From Nicotiana tabacum (taxonomy: Eukaryota > Streptophyta > Magnoliopsida > Solanales > Solanaceae), in assembly GCF_000715075.1 (NCBI RefSeq), contig NC_134084.1:101908411-101972410 (forward strand): a DNA stretch of 64,000 nucleotides. Reading direction: 5' to 3'. Below, one piece after another: positions 1 to 12,039 of this stretch. The position numbers and the translations under genes are program-made. A model generated the notes under the pieces. That model had not been told where the DNA came from, ran no database searches, and saw nothing but the letters and a program-made list of their open reading frames with translations. Each line of letters begins with the position of its first letter. The stretch's first letter is position 1.

Positions 1-61
1 ACATAATATTTAATATAACATATACGCTTTTTAAAAAGTCTTTTACTCATTGAGATAGTGT

Positions 62-91
62 ACGCGCGCAACGCGCGTAACATAAGACTAG
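62..91 (+). mobile_element. Helitron-like 3' terminus
   Basis: A perfect 7-bp stem (ACGCGCG at 62-68, CGCGCGT at 72-78) with a 3-nt loop is followed 9 nt later by CTAG (88-91) and then T. A GC-rich hairpin shortly before a CTRR end inserted 5' of T is the classic Helitron 3' end. The element body would lie to the left, outside the window or in 1-61, so its 5' TC end and any Rep/helicase gene cannot be seen. It could also be a chance palindrome. Confidence 0.45.
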
Positions 92-1746
92 TCAATAATA
101 ATAATAATAAAAAGACTCCTTCTAGCTACAATAGTAGACGGGTTAGTTTCACAAATGGTTAGTGATCGCCAAATTGAATAAATTATATATATATATATAT
201 TATTTATTATAAGAGCATGAATATCAAAACACTAAATGTTAGATGACAAAAATATTCTTAAAAATTAAAATATTGGACTATTATGCCCTTTAAACTAAAT
301 ATAATTTTTTGAGAATACAATTTCATATTGGATAAAATAGTAATTACACTTGACCTAATATTAATTTTTGTAATTCTTAGCACAATTAGTTTCCTACTTT
401 TTAGAATTATGTCCAACATAAATCCTTTAAGAAGTAAAACTTTGAAAGACTACAACTTGAAGTTGGAGAACGATTAAAATTATAGGAAAAGACTAATTCT
501 ACTTATGTTGGCTTAAAGACTAATTTTAATTATTTATTATATTCCTATAACCAATATGGTGATGGCTACTGGAGGAGGATCGATGTTTTTTTTTTATTTT
601 GTAAATATTATTTTCATAAAGAGATATATTTTGTGGTTGATAAAATTATAATATAAATCAATAAATAATAGATTGTTTAAAATTCGTATTGGAATGCACC
701 CTTCTCTTTATTAAACAAGAGTCCAATTTTAACTTTTTAGCTATTTGAATTGTTATGTGATACGGGTTTGAAGTTTCAAATCTGTAGTAATTCTAAATGG
801 ATAAGAACACTTTAAATGATTCTTTCCTTAAGTTATATACAAACGTTTTCATTGGTGTATTACATTGTTACAAAGTTAAAGGCTCAGAGCATGTTAATTT
901 TTTTTTATATTGCAATATTCATCTTTTTGGAAGTTTTGGCTACGTTTTTTTTCCCTCTTTTTTTGTTACGCTAATCTGATTGAGTAGAGGCTTTAACTTT
1001 GTGTTGCAGATAATCAAATTAAAAAATTTGCTATCTTTGCTTGAAGAACAATGACCACACTTTCAATTCTCTCTAATGCCAAGTCAATAGTGAAAAATAT
1101 CGATGATATTCTTTTAAGGGAAAGGCTGCTAAGTTTATAGTTATTTTAGTAAAATAAATAGAATAAAACTCTAATTAGATTCTACATTTGCATTTAGTGT
1201 TTTTCAATTATAATTGCGTGATTTATGACAAACACTCGACAGACTTAAATCTATTTTAAATGTGCTTTTTTTAATGATCTAAGTAACTATTCGGCAATCT
1301 GATGGTTTATTTGATGTTGAGGAGTAATAGTTATGTCTTGAAGCTGAGATAATTTTTCAAATTGATTTAGTTAAGTTTAAGAAAAAATGACTATGGTTCA
1401 AGTCAGATATTTGGTTTCTTAAATTTTAATGAATAGACGTGCTTTCTTTTCTTTTATGTTTAGTTTATGATACTAGAAAAAACTAATAATATACCAATAC
1501 TCAATAATCTTTTGGATACGATCAAGTTGTAGAAGGTTGGATAGTGCTCTGTACAAATATAAACAATACTACTGTAAGTTTAGCGCTTTGTATGCTAAAT
1601 GCGTATAGTCCTTTGTTCGTTGTTCGTTGTTCGTTGTACTTAAAAAGTGCTAACATAGAAAAGATTAAAATAGGACATATGAAACTTGATTGTCTGTCGG
1701 ATAAACTTCAAGAAAGCAACAAGGAATACAACTATGCAAGATTGTG
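92..1746. other. AT-rich intergenic stretch, no gene seen
   Basis: This stretch is AT-rich with short homopolymers and a small (TA)n at 187-200. The only open frames are about 60-67 codons, with no recognisable domain and low-complexity composition. I see no TE termini here. It may be old degraded repeat sequence or a plain intergenic spacer. Confidence 0.6.
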
Positions 1747-1775
1747 AGTCACTACTAGAATTCCGGAAAAAAGCG

Positions 1776-2410
1776 ACCAAACTTTAGCAATCAAAATTGG
1801 TCTGTCAAGAAAAGCGATGAAAGTTGGCCGCTAAATTGGCGAAAATAATAAAATAATTATTTGATATAGATTAGCGACCAAGGTTGGTCGCTACTTCGTC
1901 ATTACTTCGTCGCTAATTTCGTCAAAATATTGACCGGACTAGTCAGACTTGCTTGGTCAAAGGTATACTGAGATTAGCGACCAACGTTGGTCGCTACAGG
2001 GGACCCACTTATAATAATTATAATATTATTTAAAAAAATTATAAAATATAAATAAATATAATTTAAAATTAGCGACCAAAGTTGGTCGCTAATTAAGGGG
2101 TAAGCAGATAGCGACCAACTTTGGTCGCCAAAAATGGGACCCAGTTATAAAATTTTAATAATTATATTTTTATTTAAAAAAATTATAAAATATAAAAAAA
2201 TATAATTCAAATTTAGCGACCAAAGTTGGTCGCTTAAAAAAATAGAGACCAACTTTGGTCGCTAATCTGGGACCCAGTTCTAATGTTTAACAATTATATT
2301 ATTATTTTAAATATTATATAAAATATAAATAAATCTGATTTAAATTTAGCGACCAACTTTGGTCGCTAATTTAAATTTATGTATATTTAGCGACCAAAGT
2401 TGGTCTCTTT
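1776..2410. repeat. CACTA 5' subterminal palindromic repeats
   Basis: At least eight copies or half-copies of a roughly 20-bp palindrome with core GACCAA-N-GTTGGTC are scattered here, in AT-rich spacers; clear ones are at 1873-1892 and 1976-1995. The centre varies (AAGTT, ACGTT, AGGTT) while the GCGACC arms are kept. The same motif returns at 3448-3580 and 6664-7306 inside the other end. By analogy with Spm these are likely binding sites for a TNPA-like protein. Confidence 0.85.
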
Positions 2411-2427
2411 TCAGGTCAACAATGGTC

Positions 2428-2800
2428 AAAATTAAAAATCACTTTTGTATTTACTATCTATATATATATATAAGCTATATTCGATATAATATTAGCTAAT
2501 GCACTAATACTTAGTGCATAGTATAGTATAGTATATATATACTAAGTGTATTATATAATACACTATACTATATATATAGTATAGTTTATTATAAATCAAG
2601 GTATATTCGATATATATAGTATAATATAATATATAATATATAAGCTCTCTCTCTCTCTTGCTATATATATATATATAAGAACATGAAGCACTCGGAACAC
2701 TGGGACGGGTTCATTTAGGTATTGATACACTTGTAAATTGATTTATCGACTTATAACCCACTCATATGCATATATATATATATATATAAAAGCTCTCAAC

Positions 2801-2897
<97 letters not shown>

Positions 2898-3068
2898 CTA
2901 TATTCGATATAATATTAGCTAATGCACTAATACTTAGTGCATAGTATAGTATAGTATAGTATAGTATATATATACTAAGTGTATTATATATACTAAGTGT
3001 ATTATATAATACACTATACTATATATATAGTATAGTTTATTATACATCAAGGTATATTCGATATATAT

Positions 3069-3130
<62 letters not shown>

Positions 3131-3268
3131 AATTAAAAATCACTTTTGTATTTACTATCTAAATAATATAAATGTAACACGTTAACACTTTTGTAATACA
3201 AAGGATGAATAGACTAAAATATACTCTAACATGCTATATATGCAGTTAAGCAGTACAACGAAGCGTGC

Positions 3269-3299
<31 letters not shown>

Positions 3300-3392
3300 A
3301 GAACATGAAGCGCTCGGAACACAGGGACGGGTTCTTTTAGGTATTGATACACTTGTAAATTGATTCATCGACTTATAACCTACTCATATGCA
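2428..3392. repeat. Microsatellites and interleaved duplications inside the CACTA element
   Basis: This block holds (TA)n at 2820-2895, a short (GT)n at about 2802-2821, (CT)n at about 3070-3124, and further TA runs. Three longer segments occur twice: one starting AAAATTAAAAATCAC at 2428 and 3127, one with AGCTATATTCGATAT at about 2473 and 2896, and one with AAGAACATGAAGC at about 2678 and 3299. The order shows overlapping local duplications, probably slippage driven by the microsatellites. It contains no coding sequence. Confidence 0.8.
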
Positions 3393-3447
3393 TGTATATA
3401 TATTAACAATAAATTAAAACGTCTTAAAAGTAATTTATTTTTTTTAG

Positions 3448-3580
3448 AAATAACGACCAACTTTGGTCGCTATTTTGGTCAAACAGTCAAAAAATAGCGA
3501 CCAACTTTGGTCGCTATTTTGGTCAAAAAGTCAAAACTTATTTAGCTACCAAATTAGCGACCAAAGTTGGTCGCTATTTT
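3448..3580. repeat. Inner group of CACTA subterminal palindromes
   Basis: Three further copies of the GCGACCAA…TTGGTCGC motif lie here, interspersed with GGTCAAA-AGTCAAA repeats. They sit just before the putative leader at 3600, so they may flank the promoter of the element's former gene. Confidence 0.75.
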
Positions 3581-3599
3581 AATTCCAGTGTCAAAACCG

Positions 3600-3752
3600 G
3601 GTTTCCCCTCCCATTCTTGCAAAAAATTTCCCCAAAATCTCTCTTTTCTCTCTCACACTCAAACCCCCCCCCCCTCCGACTCACAGCAGCAGCGACGCCA
3701 CCGATGACCACCGACGGTAGTAGCTCCATCGCCGGCGACCTCCATTCCCAAG
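3600..3752 (+). other. Putative first exon/leader of the CACTA internal gene
   Basis: A C-rich leader is followed by ATG at 3704 and 16 codons beginning MTTDGSSSIAG, ending AAG at 3752 against GTAGGT, a good splice donor. The base composition here is much more GC-rich than its surroundings. A lone short exon with a donor fits the 5' end of a transposon gene whose body has been replaced by the repeats downstream. Expression and product are not known. Confidence 0.35.
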
Positions 3753-3787
3753 GTAGGTTTCTCTCTCCTTTCTTTGTTTTTTTCGAA

Positions 3788-3945
3788 TATCTCCATGTTA
3801 GGGTTCAAAGTTATATATTATTTGTTCAACCATGTTAGAGTTCAAAGTTAATTTCTCCATGTTAGGGTTCAAAGTTAATTTCTCCATGTTAGGGTTCAAA
3901 GTTAGCTCAACCATGTTAGAGTTCAAAGTTATATATTATTTGCAA
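3788..3945. repeat. Minisatellite with CCATGTTAGGGTTCAAAG unit
   Basis: Five imperfect copies of a roughly 26-40-bp unit containing CATGTTAG(G/A)GTTCAAAGTTA lie immediately after the putative donor at 3753. It would be intronic if that exon is real. Confidence 0.8.
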
Positions 3946-4047
3946 TTTTTAGGGTTCTTATTAATACATTTAGTCCAAAATATTTAGTTGTACCTACTAA
4001 TTTGGGAAAGAAATTGTTTGAAGAGAAGAAACCTTAAGAGTTGCACC

Positions 4048-5075
4048 TTTAGGATTATGTATTGGAATTTTAGTTTATAAATTGAAATTTTAGGATATGA
4101 CTTGAACTTTTGTGGATATGAGTTGAACCTTTAGGATATGAATTGAAATTTTGGTTTATGTATTGGAATTTTAGTTTATAAATTGAAATTTTAGGATATG
4201 ACTTGAACTTTTGTGGATATGAGTTGAACCTTTAGGATATGAATTGAAATTTTGGTTTATGTATTGGAATTTTAGTTTATAAATTGAAATTTTAGGATTT
4301 GACTTGAACTTTTGTGGATATGAGTTGAACCTTTAGGATATGAATTGAAATTTTGGTTTATGTATTGGAATTTTAGTTTATAAATTGAAATTTTAGGATT
4401 TGACTTGAACTTTTGTGGATATGAGTTGAACCTTTAGGATATGAATTGAAATTTTAGTTTATGTATTGGAATTTTAGTTTATAAATTGAAATTTTAGGAT
4501 TTGACTTGAACTTTTGTGGATATGAGTTGAACCTTTAGCATATGAACTGAAATTTTGGTTTATGTATTGGAATTTTAGTTTATAAATTGAAATTTTAGGA
4601 TACAACCTTTAGGATATGAATTGAAATTTTGGTTTATGTATTGGAATTTTAGTTTATAAATTAAAATTTTAGGATATGACTTAAACTTTTGTGGATATGA
4701 GTTGAACCTTTAGGATATGAATTGAAATTTTGGTTTGTGTATTGGAATTTTAGTTTATAAATTAAAATTTTAGGATATGACTTGAACTTTTGTGGATATG
4801 AGTTGAACCTTTAGGATATGAATTGAAATTTTGGTTTATGTATTGGAATTTTAGTTTGTAAATTGAAATTTTAGAATATGACTTGAACTTTTGTGGATAT
4901 GAGTTGAACCTTTAGGATATGAATTGAAATTTTGGTTTGTGTATTGGAATTTTAGTTTATAAATTGAAATTTTAGGATATGACTTGAACTTTTGTGGATA
5001 TGAGTTGAACCTTTAGGATATGAATTGAACCTTTAGGATATGAATTGAAATTTTGGTTTATGTATTGGAATTTTA
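4048..5075. repeat. 101-bp tandem array, about ten copies
   Basis: The sub-motif TGTGGATATGAGTTGAACC recurs at 4111, 4212, 4313 and 4414, a period of exactly 101 bp, and continues to about 5030 with one shortened unit near 4600. Each unit is itself built of shorter degenerate pieces (GAATTGAAATTTT, GGAATTTTAG, GACTTGAAC), so the 101-mer is a higher-order repeat. The array has no coding potential and sits inside the CACTA element. Confidence 0.9.
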
Positions 5076-5126
5076 GATTGCGGGAGGATTTTGTAGAAGG
5101 AGTTGATGACTTTATTAGAAATGCAA

Positions 5127-6085
5127 TGGAACTTCCACCAAGAATAACTAAGACACGGTACCCGGTAGAGTGTGCCTTTAATTGTTCTTCTCATTAGCGA
5201 CAATGATGATGAGAAGGCAATGACATGTGTATCAACTAGTGATGGCGTAGGTAGGAATTTAACATTTCCTAAGTAGATAAAAGAGGTTATAGAGGAATTC
5301 TCTACTTCATTTTCCAAGAGGAAAAGAAGTTTAATTGAGAGTGACAAGGTTGATGGTGATGGAATGTTTTACCGTTTGTTGTGGCAGTTCCCATAAAACG
5401 GGGATCATAAGACTCTATGATGACAAAGACGAAAGGGAGTTTTATTCTCAACTTTCTTCCAAGTCTGATCCGTAAAAGCTTAATGGAATTGGTGATATTT
5501 ATTCGGATTCAGACAATGATTTAAGTGACAAAAGTATGGAAATGCTAATAAAAAGAATTAAAGGTAAAATATTTTTCTTGGAAGAGTAGGATGCTTCACG
5601 TTCATGCAGAGTTCAGCATCCTCCTCTACCAAGAAAAATGTTTTACCTTTAATTCTTTTTATTAGCATTTCCATACTTTTGTCAGTCAAATCATTGTCTG
5701 AATCCGAAGAAATATCACCAATCCCATTAAGCTTGTACGGATCAGACTTGGAAGAAAGTTGAGAATAAAATTTCCTTTCGTCTTTGTCATCATAGAGTCT
5801 TATGATCCCCGTTTTATGGGAACTGCCACGACCAACGAAAAACATTCCATCACCTTCAACCTTGTCACTCTCAATTAAACTTCTTTTCCTCTTGGAAAAT
5901 GAAGTAGAGAATTCCTCTATAACCTCTTTTATCTACTTAGGAAATGTTAAATTCCTACCTACACCATCACTATTTGAAACACATGCCATTGCCTTCTCAT
6001 CATCATTGTCGCTAATGAGAACAACAATTGATCAAAGACACACCCTGTCAGGTACTGTATCCAAGTTATTCTCTGTATCCAAGTT
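5127..6085. repeat. Long inverted repeat: arms about 470 bp, 19-nt loop
   Basis: Positions about 5127-5595 are the reverse complement of about 5615-6085 with scattered mismatches; the loop is 5596-5614. The arms look coding-derived: on the minus strand of the right arm a frame of about 95 codons (5558-5845) is acidic and serine-rich, with ISSDSDNDLTDKS and KRIKGKTFF. I do not recognise the protein. A transcript through it would fold into near-complete double-stranded RNA, as in natural hairpin sources of siRNA or young MIR loci. It may have formed by tandem inversion of an exon of the transposon's gene. Confidence 0.85.
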
Positions 6086-6138
6086 CATCCCGAGTAATAG
6101 TACCACGAGGATAATCACCAAAGCCACCAGACAGCTTT

Positions 6139-6492
6139 ATGATGCCAATGAAGCAAGATGAACTATTCAATGAAACTCGTATTGTAAAGAAGAAGAAAGA
6201 GACTGATTCAGAAAGGTGGGTTGAGGGTCGAGCCTCGACTATACATGTAAGTTTTTTACTTTTCATTAAGTATTTTGATTTACTTTTATATAAATTTTGA
6301 AATACTAATTCAATATAATTTTTCTTATAGGTTCGCTTCACAGCTGATGTGGGGGAATTCATACGCAGTCAGCCACCTAATGAGTCGGGCAAGGCAATCC
6401 AACTTTCGGATGAGGATGCTGAAAGAACACTCCTTGAGTACTTTATATACTTTGAACTAGACAATAGAACCCGTTTTCGAATGCGATTGTAA
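6139..6492 (+). pseudogene. Remnant of a two-exon transposon gene, C-terminal end
   Basis: An open frame from ATG 6139 runs to a donor GTAAGT at 6247, and the frame continues after acceptor TTATAG (6330) to TAA at 6490-6492. It gives about 90 residues: a basic stretch RIVKKKKETDSERW, then RSQPPNESGKAIQLSDEDAE. A polar QPP…(A)…DEDA layout resembles the C-terminal part of plant Ptta/En-Spm transposases, but the conserved glycine-rich end of that family is not visible. The match is weak; it could be another captured gene fragment. Its position inside a CACTA element favours the transposase reading. Confidence 0.4.
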
Positions 6493-6663
6493 TAAGCGTT
6501 AACTTAGTTTTGTTAGCTTAATGTGTTAGTTCTATTGAACTTTATACTTTGTTGCTTTTAATTGTTGTTGTTGTTGGCATAAAATGCCTGTTTAGGATTT
6601 TTGGTAAGCTGGCAGGTGGTGTAGTTGCCAAAACAGGCAGTTTCTGCCAAAAATATACCAAGA

Positions 6664-7306
6664 AAAGCGACCAACTTTGGTCTCTAGTTGGCCGCTTTTC
6701 ACTTAAAAATAATTTTCTGGGCAATAGCGACCAACCTTGGTCTCTACTTAACCCAGATTTCTAAAAAAGCGACCAACTTTGGTCGCAATTCCATTTAAAA
6801 AAACAATTTCTGGAAATATTGCGACCAAAGTTGGTCGCTTATAATTTTAAAAAAATTAATACTTGCTGTTGGCGACCAATTTTGGTCGCTTATTTTAAAA
6901 AATATTTATAAAAATTAATAATAAAGCGACCAACTTTGGTCTCTATTTTCCAGATTTTTAAAATATAATATTTGTTTCAGACCAAAGTTGGTCGTTTTTT
7001 ATGATTAATAATAAATAAAAAAAATGTAATTTACATTTGGAGACCAACGTTGGTCACCAAATTTATATTATTAAAATAATATAGCGACCAACGTTGGTCG
7101 CTACTTTCTTTACAGGAATATTTGGTCCTTTTACTTTAGAGACCAAAGTTGGTCGCTAATTAGCAACCAACTTTGGTCCCTAAGGTAAAGGGACCAGCTT
7201 AATATCGACCAGCCCATTTTGGTCGCTATTTGGTCGCTTTTTGGCCAATAAGCTACCAACTTTGGTCGCTTTTTGGCCAATAAGCTACCAACTTTGGTCG
7301 CTTTTT
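6664..7306. repeat. CACTA 3' subterminal palindromic repeats
   Basis: More than a dozen copies of the GCGACCAA…TTGGTCGC motif in both half-site and full form run to within about 35 bp of the 3' terminus. Copies are denser than on the 5' side. Two adjacent 29-bp repeats (GCTACCAACTTTGGTCGC) lie near 7250-7306. Confidence 0.85.
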
Positions 7307-7342
7307 ATGATCATTTTTTTTTTTGGATTTCTAGTAGTGAGT

Positions 7343-7586
7343 GAGAACCATGTTTGTTGTGTATTTTGCATCGAAAATGGACTCCTAGCTTTATATTTTT
7401 CCTTTTTCCTTTTTGTATTCAAATGAGAAAACAAAGAAAAGAAAAAGAGATAGAGGTTTCATGCTCTAAATTACCGAATAATACATATTGGTTATAAAGC
7501 AAACACGTAAATCTGGTATCATATTGAAGTTTCTACATCATTATTACAGGGAGAAACCTATCTATCCTACTATAGATATAGTCGAA
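7343..7586. other. Spacer between CACTA and element A
   Basis: A short AT-rich stretch without coding potential or TE termini separates the CACTA element from the left LTR of element A. Its last five bases, TCGAA (7582-7586), are the target-site duplication of element A. Confidence 0.7.
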
Positions 7587-8022
7587 TGTCACGAACCGGA
7601 ATTCCCACCTTCGGGACTGTGATGATGCCTAACAATTCACTTGCTAGGCAAGCTAAAGTTAGTTATAATTACTAACCATTTTTAACAAATTTCAAATACG
7701 ATGACAATATAGAAACTGAATAGTTTGAAACAAGGTAAATAAATTAATAAGTGACAAAATCCAAATACAAATCCCGAAACTGGTGTCGTGAATAGATGAG
7801 CGTCTAAGATACTACAGATAATGATCTGAAATAAACATAACTGTCTGAATCAAATAAACAGCTAAAAGAAGCAAAAGGGGACTTCAGAGCTACCGACGCC
7901 GTGCAGCTATACCTCAAGTCTCCTCTAAATAGCTGGATCTGAGCAAGTATACGGAATGCTGCTGGGACTAACTCCGGTATCTGCACAAGAAGTGCAGAGT
8001 GTAGTATGAGTACAACGGACCC

Positions 8023-8078
8023 CATATACTCTGTAAGTGTCGAGTCTAACCATATACTCTGTAAGTGTCAAGTCTAAC
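8023..8078. repeat. 28-bp tandem duplication in the LTR conserved block
   Basis: CATATACTCTGTAAGTGTC plus nine bases occurs twice back to back, differing at one position. The partner LTR at 20470-20545 has a single copy, so the duplication arose after insertion of element A. Confidence 0.85.
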
Positions 8079-11000
8079 CTCAATGAATTAGTGACGAGGC
8101 TAAGGCGAGTCACTTACATTAACCTATACGAAATAGAAATAATAATAACAGAAAAGACATGAATAGAAGTAAAGCAAGTAATTCATATCAACAAACTCAA
8201 AATCAACTAACAGAGAGTCCCGAATGACAAGTCATATAACTCATCTTAACAACCAAGGCCAATCCAATAGTCACAACTAAATATAACTTTCATCAATATG
8301 TTGTGGCGTACAATCCGATCCCACAATATCTGCTTCAAATAATCCGTTACGGCGCGCAACCCGATCCCACCATATAATCATCTGTCAATATATAATCCGT
8401 CCTTATTCCGTCATTTCAATTCATTACCTTTCAATTTTAGTTGCATCGTGCAACCCACTCCCCAAACAATTTCAATTAACAATAGCAACTCAATAACCAA
8501 GATTTACAAGAAATCATACATCAACAGAACAAATGTACGAGCAATGGGAAATAACATGGTAACCAAAGAGACTCAAACTACTCAGATATCTCAACTTTAC
8601 CAACTTAGCGATATCTACCATTTAACAATTCATACAAGTGAAACTACATTAATGAAGGCAATAATTAATACGAAACTATAAAGCAAACAAGGTATAAGAC
8701 AATTTAGACATGTAAATGAAGCAAATAGAGACAAGTAGTAAATAAACATGAAATTATGGAGGGGATGGACAATTTAATACAATAAATGCTAAATGGCAAG
8801 TAGCAATTATGGCATGGAAATCAAATAAGCATGTAGCAATTAAGGCATGAAACAAAATATACTACGAAACAATGAAAATAGGGAAGCAAGTAATGTAATG
8901 GCGCATATACACTTGTCACCTCACATATACGTCGTTTCACATATAATTCACATAACATGTAGTCCAAGGGTTTCTAATTTCCTCAAATCAAGGTTAGACC
9001 CAGCACTTACCTCTCTTCGCAATCAACTCAAAGTTCAACCATGGCCTTGCCTTTCGAACAAGCCTCCAAACCAACCAAATCTAGCAAATTATTGACCAAA
9101 TGATTCAAAATAAGCTTTAGAACCCACAAATGAAAGAGGTTCATTTTAGATCATTTTTGACATAGTCAGTAAAATTCAGCCCCGAGCCCGCTTGGTTAAA
9201 ACCAGAGATTCAGACCAAAACTCAATTAGCCATTCACCATTGATCCCGATTATGTAATTTAATTCGAAATCCGACCTCAATTCGAGATCTAAATCCCAAA
9301 TTTACAAAAATCCATAATTCTACCCAAATCACTAATTTTTTCCATGAAAATCCTAGATTTGATATTGAAATCCTATGAAATGTAATGGATAATTAAAAAG
9401 AAGTAGATTCAAGTCACTTACCAATGTATTTAGGAAGAAAATTTCTTGAAAAAATTGCCTCTAGGGTGTTTAGGGTTGAGAGTTTGTGAGAAATAAGCAA
9501 AATCCTATATCCCCCCTCTTTTACTCAACTGCAGTTATCGTAATTGTGACACATATTCGCAATTCCAATGATTACAAAACCGATCAACTCTTTGCAAAAG
9601 CGAAAAAGTCATTGAGCCTGCTTTCGTCGCTAAATCAACGAATTTATTGCAAATGCAAACAATCGACTCACAAATGCGAGTCTGCCCCAGTTTTCCTTTA
9701 GTCGCAATTGCGACACAAAAGTTTGCAAATACGAACTTTCCCACCATCGCATATGCAGACTTAACTTTGCAAAAGCAAAGCTGAACCAGCCCCCATCAAC
9801 TTCACATATGCAAGCCTGGCCTCGCACTTGCGAACAGGTCCTTGCAAATGCGAGATCTACAGACCTAATGCACCAACATTTTCATGACCCGAATTTCACA
9901 CCCTCGAGAGTCGTGATGGCGCCTACTGGTGAAAGCTAGACAAGCCAAATTATCCTAATTACTTAACCTTTCCCAGTTTTAAACCATTATCAGTGATGAG
10001 TACATATCATGCAAATAGCGAAAAATAATTAAGCGGAAGACAAAATCTGACAATTTATCTTAATACAAAATTGCGGAAGTCTAAATGCAACTCTACCCAG
10101 GATTTGGTGTCACAGTTTCACAGACGGTCTAAGAATACTACATACAAAGTCTGAAAGATAAAATATATACTATTTCTGAAATGAGTAAAGGAAACAAGAT
10201 AAAGGAAAAGATAGGAGGTGATGCCAAGGCCCGCGGACGTCTGCAGGACTACCTCGTATCGCCTGTGTGGGCTGAAGACAACACCCTCACTATAGTCCAA
10301 GCACTCCGGTATCAGTATCTGCACACAGTGCAGAGTGTAGTATCAGCACAACCGACCCTATGTGCTGGTAAGTGCCTAGCCTAACCTCGGCGAAGTAGTG
10401 ACGAGGCTAGGACCAGACTACCAAATAAACCTGTGGGTTATGGCGTATGAAAATAATATGAAGTAGATAACAATGATGGCAACAATGATCAACCAGTAAT
10501 ATAGATAGCAGACAACAAGAACACTGTAAATGTTTCTCAACAAATAAAAGATACAAGTGCAATCAATTAATCAAGTCCTTCAAATATAAATCTCTAAGAT
10601 AATATGCTTTTCAATGAATATATTTCCTTTAAATAAATATCTTTCAAATAAGCATCTTTCGAATATAATTCTTTCGAGTAAAGGTCACCTTGTGACGCCT
10701 CATTTCATAATCATAAATAATATAGGTCTCCGCTAACTTTCATATTTTCACGACACCTCGTGCCCGAATTTATATCACAATCATACGAACAACTCACGTG
10801 CCATTAAATAAAAATATAATATTTTCCCGGCACCACGTGCCCACATATTTCTGCCTCACATTGAACAACAATATCCTCATGTTACTCAGTTCATAGGTTC
10901 CATAACCCAATACAATTAAGAATGTTCAAAGAGCCTCATTCACTTAACATAAGTAGAGTACAGCTTCCAACCCAATTAGGAAACCAACAAGAAAAGATGA

Positions 11001-11345
11001 AGTTTTATTTAGAAATCATTTGATAAAGAAAATACCTTTTTCAATTAAAGTACAATATCGAATGAATCATTCCCTTTAATACGAGAAATCAATAAATCAA
11101 AACATAGTAGAAATTCCTTTTTAAGTAAAGTACAACCTCAAACGGTTTAAGGAAAATTTAATTGAGAAATTAATTGAGTTAAAAATGTAACAAATTCTGA
11201 AATTTGAAGTATTGAACATATAAAAAAAATAAGGCGAGGTATTGTAAACACTATGGATTCCAACACAAAGGATCACAACAGTAAATGGATCTAAATAGTT
11301 AATACACTTGAATTGTTAATAACAAGTAAACACAACAAATAGAAA

Positions 11346-11985
11346 GTGCACGGCATCACCCTTCGTGCGTTAACACTCTCTCACCAAAACAATACACGGT
11401 ATCACCCTTCGTGCTTTACACTGTTCCTTACCCAAGCAACAATCACAAGAAATAAGGGTAAGGGAATCTATAACATCGAAATAAAATCAAGTAACAACAG
11501 AAAATCAGTAACAAACGTAAAGGACAACATAACTCAATTAGGATTAGGAAAAATCAAGGGCAAGTGCACGACATCACCCTTCGTGCTTTTACCCTCGTCC
11601 TCACCATAAGAATCAATATAAACTGTACGACATCACCCTTCATGCTTTTACTCTCATCCTCACCATCAAATCAATATAATCGGCACAGAATTGTATATCG
11701 TACTGCACGACATCACCCTTCGTGCTTTACACTCTTCCTCACAAAATCATACACGGCATCACCCTTCGTGCTTTAACACTCTTCCTCACCAAATCATACA
11801 CGGCATCAACCTTCGTGCTTTAACACTCTTCCTCACCCAAACAACAATCACAAGGAATAAGGGCAAGGAAATAAACGAAATCACAATAAAATCCCGGCAA
11901 GGGAACAATAGTATCACAATCAAATCTCGGCAAGGGAAACAACATCAAAACAATAACATCCCGGCAAGGGAGACAATATCATGAT
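11346..11985. repeat. Minisatellite cluster CATCACCCTTCGTGC in solo LTR
   Basis: About seven imperfect copies of a 45-65-bp unit containing ACGGCATCACCCTTCGTGC and a CTCTTCCTCACC tail run to about 11840, followed by three CCCGGCAAGGGAAACAA units (about 11890-11975). Small open frames here merely translate the repeat. Confidence 0.8.
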
Positions 11986-12039
11986 TCTCTCTCTCTCTCC
12001 TTTCTTCTTTCATGTTTACTTAACAACTTAATTCATAAC

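Larger units (their letters stand above)
1750..7339. mobile_element. CACTA (En/Spm-type) DNA transposon, non-autonomous
   Basis: The element starts CACTACTAGAA at 1750 and ends TTCTAGTAGTG at 7339, giving inverted CACTA termini. It is flanked by a 3-bp duplication AGT (1747-1749 and 7340-7342), the size expected for this superfamily. Both subterminal regions are packed with a palindromic motif around GACCAAAGTTGGTC, comparable to the transposase-binding arrays of En/Spm. The roughly 5.6-kb body has no complete TNPD-type transposase; inside are a short first-exon-like leader, a 101-bp tandem array, a long hairpin and a small coding remnant. It can probably move only if transposase is supplied from elsewhere. 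Element boundaries are certain; the autonomous relative is unknown. Confidence 0.92.

Noticed and set aside
797..979. 60-codon open frame that could be a small gene
   Set aside because: Phe/Tyr-rich product of AT-rich DNA, with no domain and no supporting context.
2934..3143. Minus-strand frame rich in RERERE
   Set aside because: It is the (CT)n microsatellite read as protein.
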